From the NCBI RefSeq assembly GCF_030864355.1, contig NC_083398.1, forward strand, positions 868,001 to 932,000: a stretch of 64,000 nt of DNA, in the 5' to 3' direction. This document shows, piece after piece, positions 1 to 11,423 of the stretch; the first letter of the stretch is position 1; each line of letters begins with the position of its first letter. The position numbers and the translations under genes are program-made. This DNA is from Cutaneotrichosporon cavernicola (lineage: Eukaryota > Basidiomycota > Tremellomycetes > Trichosporonales > Trichosporonaceae). The notes below the pieces were generated by a model. The model worked only from the letters and a program-made list of their open reading frames with translations. It had not been told where the DNA came from and ran no database searches.

Positions 1-909
1 TTGTCACGTACCCTCTCGAGTCGCTCAAGACGCAGCTTCAATTCCATGCCGACGCCAAGGTGAGCCGTCATAACGCGCTGCACCAACTGATCCCAGACTA
101 CGCCATGGAGCCTGCTCAAGGACACGGTTGAAAGACGCGGCATCAAGGGTCTGTATGCTGGTGTACCGGCCGTGATCGTCGGCAATGCCGTCAAGGCTGG
201 CGTGCGCTTCACGACGTACGACCAGTTCAAGTCTATGCTCAAGGACGACGAGGTGGGCCTGCAGAACGATGGTCGCTGACCATAGGGTAATATTACTGCC
301 CCGCGGTCTATGCTTGCTGGTCTCTGCGCGGGCATGATGGAGGCCGTCATTGCGGTCACGCCGTCTGAGACGATCAAGACCAAGATGATCGAGGACTCGA
401 AGCGCAACGTGCCCCACTACAAGGGAACGATGGACGGTGTGCGCAAGATTGTTGCAGAGGAGGGCATCGGGGGACTGTACCGCGGGGTCGGGCCTGTCAT
501 GCTCCGCCAGGGCGCCAACTCGGCCGTGCGCTTCTCGTCATACTCGACGATCAAGCAGCTCGCGCAGGGCTCGCTGCCACCAGGCTCGGTGCTGCCTGGG
601 TGGATGACGTTCGGTATCGGGTCCATGGCTGGTGTCATCACGGTCTACACCACCATGCCGTTTGAGTGAGTTGTAAACTAAAGAAGAGTTGCTGACACCA
701 GCGTCATCAAGACCCGCATGCAGACGATCGAGGCCAAGAAGGAGTACCGCAACGCAGTGCATTGCGCGTACCGCATCATCACGGAGGAGGGGGTGCTCAA
801 GCTCTGGAAGGGTACGGTGCCCCGCCTCGGACGACTGGTGCTGTCCGGTGGCATCGTCTTCTCCGTGTACGAGAAGATCTACCCCGTCGCCGCCAGCCTC
901 CTTCCCTAA
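1..909 (+). CDS. CTP1: Mitochondrial tricarboxylate (citrate) carrier, 5' truncated by the window edge
   Basis: Mitochondrial carrier family protein that would exchange citrate across the inner membrane. Seen: three carrier signatures, PLESLKTQ near base 15, PSETIKTK near 360, and PFDVIKTR formed across the splice near 668–711. Each is followed by the usual amphipathic repeat half (GLYAGV, GLYRGV, KLWKGT). The spacing of the three repeats and the PSETIKTK second motif match the fungal Ctp1 tricarboxylate group. Four exons are visible. Introns lie at about 60–97, 252–287 and 669–701, all GT–AG, with a CTGAC branch in the last. The start and most of the first repeat lie before base 1. The stop is TAA at 907–909. 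The family is certain. The exact substrate is inferred and could be another di- or tricarboxylate. Confidence 0.88.
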
Positions 910-1117
910 TTTTCATAGACATGCACTGTTGTTAGAGCGAGGAGTGCATCTGGATCCTGGAGCGGACCGGACAGGCTGGACAAGAACTGGGCTGGCTGTG
1001 AAGCAGAACAAGGTCGGTACCAGACGAAATTGCTTCCGAGATTACCTCCACGCAGAGTGACATGATTCCCAAGGTAACGTCAACATGTCCCTCCTTCCCT
1101 CCTAACATTTCACCACC

Positions 1118-2112
1118 ATGGCATCGGCATCATTGCTGGGCGGCGCAATCGAGGCAGACGACGACTCGCCGACACCGACTGCGACTTCCTTCCCCCGCGG
1201 CAATATTGGGGACGCCCCAAACACCGGCCCGCGGCGAAGTGAGCCTGTTGTCCTCGTCCCTGGCACCGCCGCGCAGGCAGAGGCTGGCATCGTGCGGTCT
1301 GGATTTAGGAGAAGCTAATACCAGGCGGGAATTCTCAAAGCAAGCTCGCATCCTGCAGCGCTTTTCACGCTGTACCTCTTCCGCTCGGCCGCAATTGCGG
1401 TGTACGTGCTCTGCGGGCTGTGTAAGTCACCTCAAGGTCGAGAAGCGATTCTGGCGAGCTGGCTCATCGCCTCCAATCTCTTCAACCGACCGCCTGGTTC
1501 TCTTTTCTAGCACTTCTAACCCCAGTCACGGACAACTACGTGCTTTCCATTACAGTCGTCGTCGTGCTCCTCTCCCTCGACTTCTGGAACACAAGGAATG
1601 TTGCGGGCCGTACCCTCGTCGGACTGCGGTACTGGAACGAGGTCGATGACGAGGGCGAGAGCGCGTGGGTGTTTGAGAGCCGCGACCCCAGCCAGCCTGC
1701 CAACCCCATCGACGCAAAGTGAGTTACTGTGCGAGACGCTGGCCATTCGCTTACAGCAGGATGTTCTGGATCGCCCTGTACGCGTATCCTCTCGGCTGGA
1801 TTGCGCTGCTCATCGTCTCCATCCTCAAGTTTAACATTTCGTGCGTTATCTGTCGTGGTCACCTTTCTCTCTATTTTCTCCCCCTTTCCCATGTTCTTCA
1901 CCATCTCTGACATCAGCTTCCTCCCCATTGTGCTCCTGGCACTCGTGTTCAACCTCTCCAACGTTGTCGGGTTCTCGTATGCGGACCGTGATGCGCAGAA
2001 ACGATGGGCCAGCGCGGCAGCTGGGTCGAACATCTTTGGCGGGATGGGCGGGCTTGGTGGCCAGCTCGTCGGGGGCCTAGTGCGCGGCAGTGTCGGTCGC
2101 TTCTTCCGATAG
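1118..2112 (+). CDS. TVP23: Golgi membrane protein TVP23 homologue
   Basis: Small polytopic membrane protein of late-Golgi Tvp23-compartment vesicles, with a proposed role in vesicular transport. Seen: an N-terminal polar tail, then hydrophobic segments running from about '[23 protein letters not shown]' onward, and the conserved block [22 protein letters not shown], a pair of C-terminal membrane segments and a Gly-rich tail follow. The start at 1118 has a good context (caccATGgc) and precedes a continuous reading through four short introns: about 1291–1336, 1422–1527, 1720–1759 and 1841–1916. The YWNE…WVFES order is typical of the family. It lies about 200 bp downstream of the carrier gene on the same strand and is followed tail-to-tail by the SMN gene. 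Confidence 0.88.
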
Positions 2113-2170
2113 AGAGAACATGCATACATAGAATGTGAGCTATTATACAGACCGATGATTCTCTCACACA

Positions 2171-2937
2171 CTAGCGCCGCAGATCGCACTGCGAGGCGCG
2201 ACTCTTGCCGCGCGGCGCTGCTGCTCCCGTGCTCTCGGTCGCCTCGCCATTGCTGGATCGGCCCGCAGCGGCGATACCCATCCAGTACCCAGCCCAGTAT
2301 TGCGCGTGGAGGGCGTACCCGATCGCTTCGTCGCGCCCAACAGGGTTGCCTCCAGGCCACTGCCTGGCTGGTGCGGGGAAGACATGCCCAGCATCGTCTG
2401 CTCCCCCGTACCCGTCGTACCCCTGCCACTCATCGCCGTTGCCCTCATCATCGTCTTCAACTTCCTCCTCGTTCTCCTCAGTGGGTGGCCATTCGACAGT
2501 GTCGTACCCTCCTGGTGAAACAGGCTGGTACGTGGGACTTGATGGCGCCGCGTCCGCAGCGGGCTTGCCCGTCGACGCATAAGGGTTCTTCTGCTTGGTC
2601 TTCTTGGCCTTCTTCTTTGGGGGCTCCTCCGGCTCCTCCTCCTCTTCTTCAGGCTTGGATGCAGAGTACCACCTGGAGTCAGCCACGTAACGCAACAACG
2701 TACGCAGTGCCAAAGTCAGTAGCGCCAGGCAAAGGTTGGCCTTTTGCCAGCGCGGCCGTTGCCTTGTCGAGCCACGAACCAGGGCCTGGATTGTGAATCT
2801 ATAGTCAGCTCCAAGTGTAGCTAGCGACTCACATGGAACTCGAGAAGGGCAGCGTCGTAGGCGTTGACGAGCTCACGGTCGTCCCATGCCTTGCCGCCAC
2901 CAATGGCGAGAGATATGGGCGGAAGCGAGTCGGCCAT
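2171..2937 (-). CDS. SMN1: Survival motor neuron (SMN) homologue, minimal form without a Tudor domain
   Basis: SMN is the oligomeric core of the complex that assembles Sm rings on spliceosomal snRNAs. Seen: an N-terminal Gemin2-binding helix (KAWDDRELVNAYDAALLEF), then a Lys/Glu/Pro-rich acidic linker, and a C-terminal YG-box-like segment (HAQYWAGYWMGIAA) used by SMN for self-association. No Tudor-like β-barrel can be recognised between them, as in the short fission-yeast protein. Three exons: the first ends after 35 codons, with introns at about 2798–2832 and 2684–2714. The second intron carries CTGAC before its acceptor. The start (ATG at 2937–2935) is the only Met that keeps the Gemin2-binding helix. 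Divergent from the Rho-GEF 1.16 kb away. The call rests on two short motifs in the right order. Confidence 0.75.
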
Positions 2938-4097
2938 TGTTAATTTGAAGTGGCAAACGCGCAAGTCAGACCAAGGTGCTTGTTGTGTTGGTATGCGATT
3001 CCCAAGGCCCCAAGATGCCTTGATTCCTTGATTTCAAGGTGAGATGACGGAATCTGGTTGAGTTTGTATCCTAATTCCGAAATTGGACCTATTAGGAAAC
3101 GTAAATGCAACACACTGTTTTATGTGGAATAACCCAGTCATGGCATGCATGGCATTAGGCAAGGGGTAATTCCCTGGACGTGGTAAAATGACAGACGCCC
3201 GAGATTCCAGGTGGCCAGATACGCAGATACTACAGTTACAGTTACAGTTACATCTACCATCATGCCAAACGCTACAGCCAACTAAGCAAAGTGCAGCCTT
3301 GCTGTGCTTCTGAGAAGGATGTTGTTAGGCAGGTGCCCGTGGTCAAGTGATACCAGGAATACCAGGGGGACATTACGGTTATCCTGCCATGATCTATAGT
3401 CAAGTGGTGAATGGGGCGTTCAAGGATCACAGCTTTATTGGAGAGAGGCACAGGATGAGAATGTGACAGGATGGTGGCAAAAGGCAAATAGGGTAGGAGC
3501 GCAGGCCACAGGCCACAGGCCACATGCCACATGCCATGCCACATGCCACAGACCATCTAGACCATTGAGCTTACCCAGCTATACCCAGGGCCAAAGGGAC
3601 CAGCAGTGAGAACCAACATCGACAGAGAACCACACTCAAGGGAAAGTGAGTTAAGCTGTGCACAACACTTGTTACACTCAGACCACTCAATCATCATCAA
3701 CGACTTGACCCACTTGACCCACTTGCAACCATTTATCTACTTTGATCATTCATCACTTCCACAATCACTATATCAATCACATTCAACACCTTGCCACCAA
3801 CACCAACACCAACACCAAAACCCGCAATCACAACCACACCCACACCCACACCCACACCAACACCCACATTCGCCCTCACAACCTCACTCTCTGATACTTG
3901 TCCCTCATCCACCACTCGCCTCTCGCCTCTCGTCTTCCTCAAAGGTCACAGCTCTCCACGCCCAGCACGAACATCTCCACAACCGCACAGCGACCTCAAT
4001 CTCGTACTTTAAAGTCTCCTTGGTTCGCGTTGACGTCTGTTCCCATCTTAGCTGGCGATAGTAGTCGACGCCCGCGACGTGTCAACATCCCGACGCC
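2938..4097. other. Divergent intergenic region and long CA-rich leader of the Rho-GEF gene
   Basis: No supported gene. It separates the SMN gene (minus) and the Rho-GEF (plus), so it must hold both promoters. From about 3510 there are short imperfect direct repeats of 'ccacatgcca/ccacaggcca'. From about 3790 to 3870 there is a CCAACA/CCACAC-rich low-complexity tract. Long C/A-rich leaders of this kind also precede other genes here. Open frames in it are compositional. Confidence 0.6.
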
Positions 4098-7000
4098 ATG
4101 CCCAATTCCAACCGGCCACCGCCACCCACGGACCACTATGCCAGCATGTTCGATTTTGGCTCGTCGCTGCCTCCTGGCGCGCTCCTCCCGTCCGTACCAG
4201 GTTACAGCCCCGTGCTCGGTGCCCAACAGCTGCAGTCGCCTGCGCGCATGAGCAGCAACGTCAACAACGGGCATGGCCATGACAACATGTCGCCTGGGGC
4301 GCGCATGGGCGACTTTGATCCGTATAACCACGGCCGTACGCACCCATCGACAACCATGCCCTCACGTTCATCGACGGGGGCAAGTGAGACCGAGTACGGC
4401 AACCACTTGACACGTGAGATGCGCGGCGCTTTGCCAGTCGCCCCTCCTCCCCCTCCCCCACCTCGTACGCGTGAGGGTAGCGTGCGTCGCGCCCTTCCAA
4501 AGATCCCGGGACAAGCGGAAGGTTTGTATCAGCCGCGGCCGCCAGCACCTGTTCTGGCTCCTGCACCTGTCGTTGCTCCGATTCCTCCGCCTGCTCCTGC
4601 ACCAACTGCATCTTCGACGTCGGGCTCTCGCAACGCTCCGCCAATGCCACCGCCACGGTCTATACCCACAAGGCGCGCTCTGCCTACTCCTCCCACCGCA
4701 CTGCCTCCAGTCTCCAAACCGTCCATCTCAGCACACACGCACGACTCGCCGCCCGGGTCGCTGCGCAACCTAGGTGCATCCCAGCACGACGTAGCGCTTC
4801 CTCCAACCCAGCATGAGCACCAGCGGCATGCCTCGCCTAGGATGCCGCGCGACTCAGACGCCCCGTCTCTGCGACAGGTCCTCGACGCGTCCTCTACATA
4901 CGACACGGGGGCCTCACACAACAGGAGCGACTGGTACTTTGATCCGGCATCAACTGTTCCTACTAGCGTCCCTTCCCACTCGACACAGAGATATGTGAAC
5001 GGCTCCAACCACACGTCCAACGCCCAGAGTGGGTCGCATGTCGACGACAACTTGGCGTACGACTCGAAGCTGGACATTACTGGCCAGCAGATCGGCGTGA
5101 TGGGCGAGAATGAGGACCTGTCGAGCACACCCAAAGCGCATTCATGGGTACGCGGGTTTGACCCAAAACGCCTTGCACCGTCGTCTAGCGTCAACAGCCT
5201 GCAGACTCAGGCAGCGGCGACGCCGTCTCCCATCCCGTCGCCGGTCCCAGCACCATTGGCCTTTCCAGATGCTCGGCCTGTCTCGGAAGGACGCGCGACG
5301 CTCGGCGTTCCGTCGTCGCACCCGAACATCCTCGGTCGTAAAGACCTGTACGACGAGCTGGGAGTTGATGAGTCTGATTGGGGTGGGCAGAACTACGACT
5401 ACTCTACACAGTATGAGCCCATCGCCTCGTCCTCCAGCGCGTATGCGGAACCCCGGCCGAACGGCATGCCCAGGGCGGAGCCTTCGGGCCAGCGGAATCC
5501 AGCAAGATGGTACCAGAGCAAACTCGACATCCATGAGGCCAACGGGGGTGGCGAGTTCTACGAGGACGACGAGTACGCAACGAGCGATGACGATGATGGG
5601 GCAGACGACGAGATGAATGGCTTACGCTTCTTTAATCCAGCGTACCTGAGCGAGACTGCGGTACAGGTCCGCGACCGAGTCATTCGCGGTACACACATCA
5701 AGGGCGGCACCACGTACGTGGGATCGTTTACGGGAACGGATCTTGTATACGCCATCGGCACTCTCCAACCACCATTTACCCGCGACGGCCCTGCGGATAG
5801 ACGCTTTGCCCTTCAAACGGCAAAGTCCCTTCAGTCGCAGCTGTGGGTCGTCGAGGCCGACTGGGTGCCCCGCCCAATACGGGATTCCCCCGATGACGTC
5901 TTCAAGTTTATGAGTGACCTGGACGGCATGGGCGAAGACGTCTCCTTGCCCAAGGGTGTTCTCACTATGGCAACCAAGTGTTACTCCTCGAGCTGTAACG
6001 GAAAGGGCGGATGCTACAGCCCTCGCTGCCCTTACACGAGGTCGCCCAATTCGTTCTTAACCGTCGTCGTCGAGGACGAGCCAGGACCGAGCCGACAGCC
6101 CATGGCCGTGGTCAAGAATGACAAGGACTGGATGGAAGACGTTCCAGCAACTCAGCGGGCCCTGATGAGCGAGGACGAGCAAACGCGCCAGACTCTCATC
6201 CGCAAGGCTATCATTGAGGAGGAGCGCTACGAGGCTAACCTTGGCCTCATCGAACAAACATTCCTCATCCCCTTGCAAACCGCCAGCCCGCCCATTGTGC
6301 AGCCTTACGGCACATTAGACCAGTATGTGCGCGGGCTGTTCAGCAACATTGTCGAGATCCGTCAGGCGTCGCGAGCTCTTTTGGAGAACTTTGCTATACG
6401 TCTTCGCGAGCAGGGCCCGCTCGTCCAGAATGTCGGCGACATCTTCCTCGACTCGGCCAGCCAGTTCGAAACACTGTACTCGCCTTACATCGACAACCTC
6501 CCCAAGGCCGACACACTTCTCAACAAACTGATCGAAGAAAATCTCCCGTTCTCACACTGGTTACAGGCAGTATCGAGCACCACAGAACGTCGCCTTGACC
6601 TCCGCTATCTCCTCAAGCATCCGGCCAGTCACCTCCAGTGCTATCCACAGATCATCCAAGGCATTCTTGACAAGACGCCACCCGAGTCACCCGACTGCGA
6701 CTTCTTGAAGGAGGCTCTGGGATCAATCCAAAACATTTCGTACATCTCTCGCCTCAAGCTGTTCCAGGCGTCACTAGGTCGCGACCCGCATGGCAAGCTC
6801 GAATGGAACGAGGTTGTGTCACCGACGGTGCTTAAGACCATGTCCAGCAAGGAATGCCGCCTGCAACACAACATCTGGGAGCTCATCAAAACAGAGATGC
6901 AGTACGTCTACGATCTCCAACTTATCGACAAGATATTCATTACGCCGCTGAGAATGTCCGACAAGGAGATCATTGAGCGCTCGCGGCTCGAGGTGTTCAT

Positions 7001-9873
7001 CGACGACGTCTTCCATAACTACAAGTCCATTCTCGCGGTACACGAGAAGTTGCTCGCGGACTTGCACGACCGCCAGCTCAAACAACACCCCAAAGTTGGC
7101 ATGGTGTCGGATCTGATGCTCAACGCGTATCTGAACGGGAACGAGGCGTACGCGGAGTACATGCCCCACTACCCTATCGCAAAAGCAAAAATTGACGAGG
7201 AGAAGTCTAAGAACCCGAATTTCGCTGCGTTCCTCCAAGTGAGTTGGCACGAGGACAAAATTGACACTACAGGAGGCACGGTCGCACCCAGCAGCCGTTC
7301 AGAGACACGACCTCAACCACTACATTTACCGTCCCCTTCCTCGCTTTCCGCGCTACAATATGCTTCTCTCTGAGATCATGAAGCAAAAGCAGGCTGTCCT
7401 CGAGGAAAAAGGGCTGTCGGCGGACACCGACAGCGACATTGCTGATATCGGCCAAGTCATTGACTTGATCGCAGGTCTGACAAGGGCTGCCGACAAGGGA
7501 ATCGCCGTCAACGAGGCCAGGGTCTCATTGTGGGAGTGGAACACGAACCTCAACGGCGGCAAATTTGGACACCGTGCAGCTCGCGATCTAGAGCTGCTGA
7601 ATCCGATGCGAGAGCTCATCCATGAAGGCAAGGTGTTCCGCCAGTCTGACAACTCGATCGGTGGCTCCTGGACCGAGCTCCAGCTACTCCTTTTCGACAA
7701 CTACTTGGTGCAGGTCAAGGTGACAAAGTCGAAAGCTGGATCCTCTCTTCGATACACCATCAAGGAGCGGCCTATTCCGCTAGAGCTTCTCAAGCTCGGC
7801 AACTTTGACGACCAAGCCATCACCCGTTCGATGGGCATGCTCACCATGATTGGCGGAAAGGGTCACAACGATAGTAAGGACCATGCCCAGTCCGACTCGA
7901 AGACCGTGTACCCTTTCAAGTTTTCGGTCATTGGCGCGGGGGCGAGCAATGGCGTGTACACCCTGTGGGCCGACTCGAAACAATCACGTAGCCTGTGGCA
8001 TGACAAGCTCAAGCACGGCCAGGTACTGCGTACGGAGATCAACGAGGCCAACAAGGTGTTCGAGTTCACGCCTTTGAGCCTGGACACGTTCTACGTGGCA
8101 CCCCTCTACGGTGTCCACCCGCACGCGCAGCAGAATTACACGGGCCGAGTGACTTGCTCGGCTCCTTTCGTGACTGCCGACCACCGCAAGCTCGTGGCGA
8201 TCGGCTGCGAGCAGGGCCTCTGGATTGGCGTGCAGCACGACCCTTCCTCGCTGCGAAAGGTCTTACACGTCAAAGCCGTCACGCAGATCGCGATCCTCGA
8301 GGAGTTTGGCATCGTCTTGGTGCTGGCGGACAAGGTGAGCCGCTTGCTGCTCAATAAGCTAAACTTCGCAGAGTCTCTTGGCGTACCACCTGGAGGCGTT
8401 AGTGCCAACAGCAAGTTCCCCTCAGGTGAAGGCGGCGCCGCATCGGCTCAGCGGAGTTCGCGACATTGTCTTCTTCGCCGTTGGACAGATTGCGGACCGC
8501 ACGCTGGTCCTCTACGCCAAGCGCAAAGGCATCACCTCTGTGCTCAGGGCATTGGAGCCGGTACTGAACCGTGCTCCGGAAGATCGTCGTCGCCTCGGCG
8601 GTTTCCTCAGCCAGAAAAACACAGACTGGTTCCGCCTCTACAGGGAGTTCTTCATCGCGACCGAGGCAATGAACGTACAGTTCCTCAAGGCCAAGATTGT
8701 GATCGTGTGTGCAAAGGGCTTCGAGGTCATGAACCTCTCCGACCTGAAGGGAGGGTCGATTCCCGTCTTCGATGCTGCCAAAACAAAGGACAGACCTGAA
8801 CTGGCCGAGCTCCAACGCCGCTGCGAGTTGGCCACATCCAAGCCCATTGCCATGTTCCGTTCGACGGAGCGCGAGTTCCTCCTGTGCTACGAGGCTTTCG
8901 GCTTCTATGTCGACCAACACGGCCTGCCCAACCGCTCTTGCCAGGCGATCGACTGGGAGGGCAAGGCCGAGAACATTGTCTTCCACCCGCCCTACTTGCT
9001 GCTCATCTCGCCATCGTTTATTGAGGTGCGCCACATCAACACAGCCAAGTTGCTGCAGATCTACACAGGCGTGGACATCAGGTGTACCTGGGAGTGAGCA
9101 TGTCTCCATCAGCAGTACTGACTTTCAGTGGCACCGGCGGCATGATCCGCAGACAGGAGACTGGGCCGGATTCCAAGGGCTGGGGCGACGAGGTTCAGTC
9201 GACCGAGCCGCGTATCCACATCTGCAAGCGCACCACAGACAATAAGCAAACCAACGGCATCGAGCAGCAAGTCTATGAGCTCACGCCGACGCTGCTGCTC
9301 AACAATCCTCTGCTCAATCCGGTCCACACCCAGGACCCAAACTACTTCCCACCTGCGCCTCTCGACTACCGCTCAAGCGGGGGCGAGCCGCTTTACTGGA
9401 GTGAGGGGTACGAGGGCGACTCTTACGTTATGGACAGGCAGAGCGTGAGCTCGGTGAGCACCACGACGTATGTGAACCAAAACGGCGGCACGTCGCAGAC
9501 GCATTTGATGAGCGCGACTCAGCACGGCGCGATGCACCCACACCAAACGCTGTCGATCCCGGCCGGCTTCGAGATGCCGATGGTGCGCGACGACTATGAG
9601 TACTTCGAGCGCGGTACGTATCCCCAGGTTGCAACCCAACAGCACCTGTCAAACGAGTGGCCCGCGCAGTCGGCAGAAGTAATCAACGGCTATGGTGGAG
9701 GTGGGTATCAGCCGCAGTACGGACAACAGCAGCAGCGGAACTCGCAGAGCGGCCCCAGCAACTATGCGCAATTTAGCCAGGCAGGCGAGTTTGGCGGTTA
9801 CCAGTCACAGCAGCAGTTCGCAGGCGATTACGACTTTAACCCGGAGTATCAACAGCAGGGGTACCAACGATGA
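4098..9873 (+). CDS. ROM2: Rho guanine nucleotide exchange factor with DEP, two DH, PH and CNH domains
   Basis: Exchange factor for a Rho1-type GTPase in the cell-wall integrity pathway at the plasma membrane. Four exons (4098–7238, 7273–8334, 8372–9093, 9129–9873) encode about 1,889 aa. Seen: a Pro/Ser-rich disordered N-terminus to about residue 500; a DEP domain at about 510–610 (FFNPAYLSETAVQVRDR…TGTDLVYAI); a first DH at about 697–865 (IIEEERYEANLGLIEQTF to LKHPASHLQCYPQIIQGIL); a second DH at about 915–1140 (IWELIKTEMQYVYDLQLI to YIYRPLPRFPRYNMLLSEI); a PH at about 1160–1295; a CNH domain at about 1335–1640; and a Gln/Gly/Tyr-rich tail. Order and length match fungal Rom1/Rom2 apart from the extra DH. 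The start at 4098 is the first ATG in frame after the CA-rich leader. The introns are short and in phase, which supports the joins. Confidence 0.88.
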
Positions 9874-10022
9874 GGCCAGCTCCTAGGACTATCGATAGCT
9901 AGGATGGGCACCAGTTGTAGGGAGAACAAGGTGGACGCGTCCAATGCTTATGCGGCCCTAGTGCGAGGTGGTTAGATTATTGTGTAGTGATTGTATATAA
10001 TGAGTACCGACGTCTGCTGCTC

Positions 10023-10894
10023 TCAACCCCTCCGCTCCTGCTTTTGCGCCTTCTTCTGGCGGTCGGCCTTGGCCTTGGCTTGGTCAGCGCGCTGTTTGTC
10101 GAGGGCCGCCTTGTCGCGGTCCTTGCGCTGCTTGGCCGTGTCGGCATGTGCTGTCCGCTGAAGGGCAGCGACAGCCTGCACCTTCTCGCGGTTGAGGTTG
10201 TTCCATTCCAGCGGGTCATCGACTGTCTTTAGCACTGATCGTGAGAATGTCCGACTCACTTGTTTGCTGCTTGCGGTACTTCTTCTTGCGTGAATCCAGC
10301 CGCAGCGCCTCCTCCACGAGCTTGCGCCTCTCCTCTGCCGCCTTCTTGGCCTCTGCCTCCTCCTTGGACGCGCCGCGCGGCGGTCCCTCAGACCGCTCCT
10401 CCTCTGGACCGCCCTCGACATACGCATACTGGCGTAGCAATGCAGCTTTTCGGGCCTCGGCAAGCTCTTCCTCGGTCAAACTCGCAAGCACAGCCTCGAC
10501 GCCAGGCTTGCTATTCTCTTCCTCCTCCTTCTCCTCCTCTGCAGCCGCTCTGGCCTCAGCCTCAGCCTCGATCACTGCCAGACGGGACTGCTCGTCGATA
10601 ATCGCGTCGATCGCGGGATTGATCGCGTCCTCAGAAGGCATCGTCTGTCGTCAATCCTTTCCTCACATTGAGCTCACCTCCACAACACCCTCGAGCATAC
10701 CACGCACACCCTCGACCTTGTCCTCGCGCTCGATCCCGTCCTCCTCCACGAAGCGCGCCATCATCTCCACCTGCTGTCAGCTCTGATACTGGGTCACACA
10801 CGTCATCGGACGGCACGCAGAGGCTCATGGCGGCAAACTTGTCCGCAATGAAGCGCTCCAGCATGAGTCCGGCCGGCATCTCGTCGTCCGCCAT
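10023..10894 (-). CDS. CCDC43-like coiled-coil protein
   Basis: Resembles the conserved eukaryotic CCDC43 family, whose biochemical role is not established. Seen: a short N-terminal helical domain (LMLERFIADKFAAM, then MMARFVEEDGIEREDKVEGVRGMLEGVVE after an intron), the family's most recognisable motif RKAALLRQYAYVEG, and a very charged C-terminal coiled coil rich in Lys, Arg, Ala and Gln. Four exons with introns at about 10752–10784, 10641–10673 and 10214–10250. The last acceptor was chosen (…AAAGACAG) because it alone keeps the DDPLEWNNLNREKV block open. The start is the ATG at 10894. It is tail-to-tail with the Rho-GEF, 149 bp apart. The family call rests mainly on the RKAALLxQY motif and overall layout. 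Confidence 0.68.
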
Positions 10895-11423
10895 GGTGCT
10901 GGTGTGCGTATTTCGGTGATTGAGCGTTTGAGTAAAGGAGTCTTGTCGTAGGTGGTTCGTCGTTATCTGGCTTATTCGAGCCCACCGGTAGCTTGGAGGT
11001 TGGCTGAATGGAGGTAGCAATACCGCGTATGTATTTTGTACGTGTTCCAAGGAGGAATACTGGCCTTGATAATACTAGGAGGATCCGTAGCGTATAGCAG
11101 GTACCATCGAATGTCGCACTGGACAACGAAACTGTTTGGGATGGCTTTCAGCCAAGCCAGCACGCCGCGTATCTGAGCGATCGAGCGACAGAGCAAGCAA
11201 AAGCAACTCGAAGATGCAAACGAGTTGCTTACGATCTGCTCCATCGCTTCCACTAACTCTCCCCTGCCACCACTCCTCAACCACATTGTTGATAATATTA
11301 CACAGCTGGAATGCATGATGTGTCTATAGGTTGATGCTATGGTATGCTATACTAATGCAGTAATGCCTGGAAAATGTGTCTAGAATCTATAATGGTGGAG
11401 AGAAGGGGAAAATATTATGCACT
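10895..11423. other. Intergenic region with possible small-ORF traces
   Basis: Lies upstream of the CCDC43-like gene and downstream of the MFS gene. No gene is supported. On the plus strand around 11100–11330 two overlapping frames read like short helical peptides, but neither has a start and splice set I can defend. It is listed separately as a finding. Confidence 0.4.

Noticed and set aside
3780..3875. CA-rich tract considered as a CRISPR-like or satellite array
   Set aside because: The units are irregular 6-mers without spacers, typical of low-complexity fungal 5' leaders.
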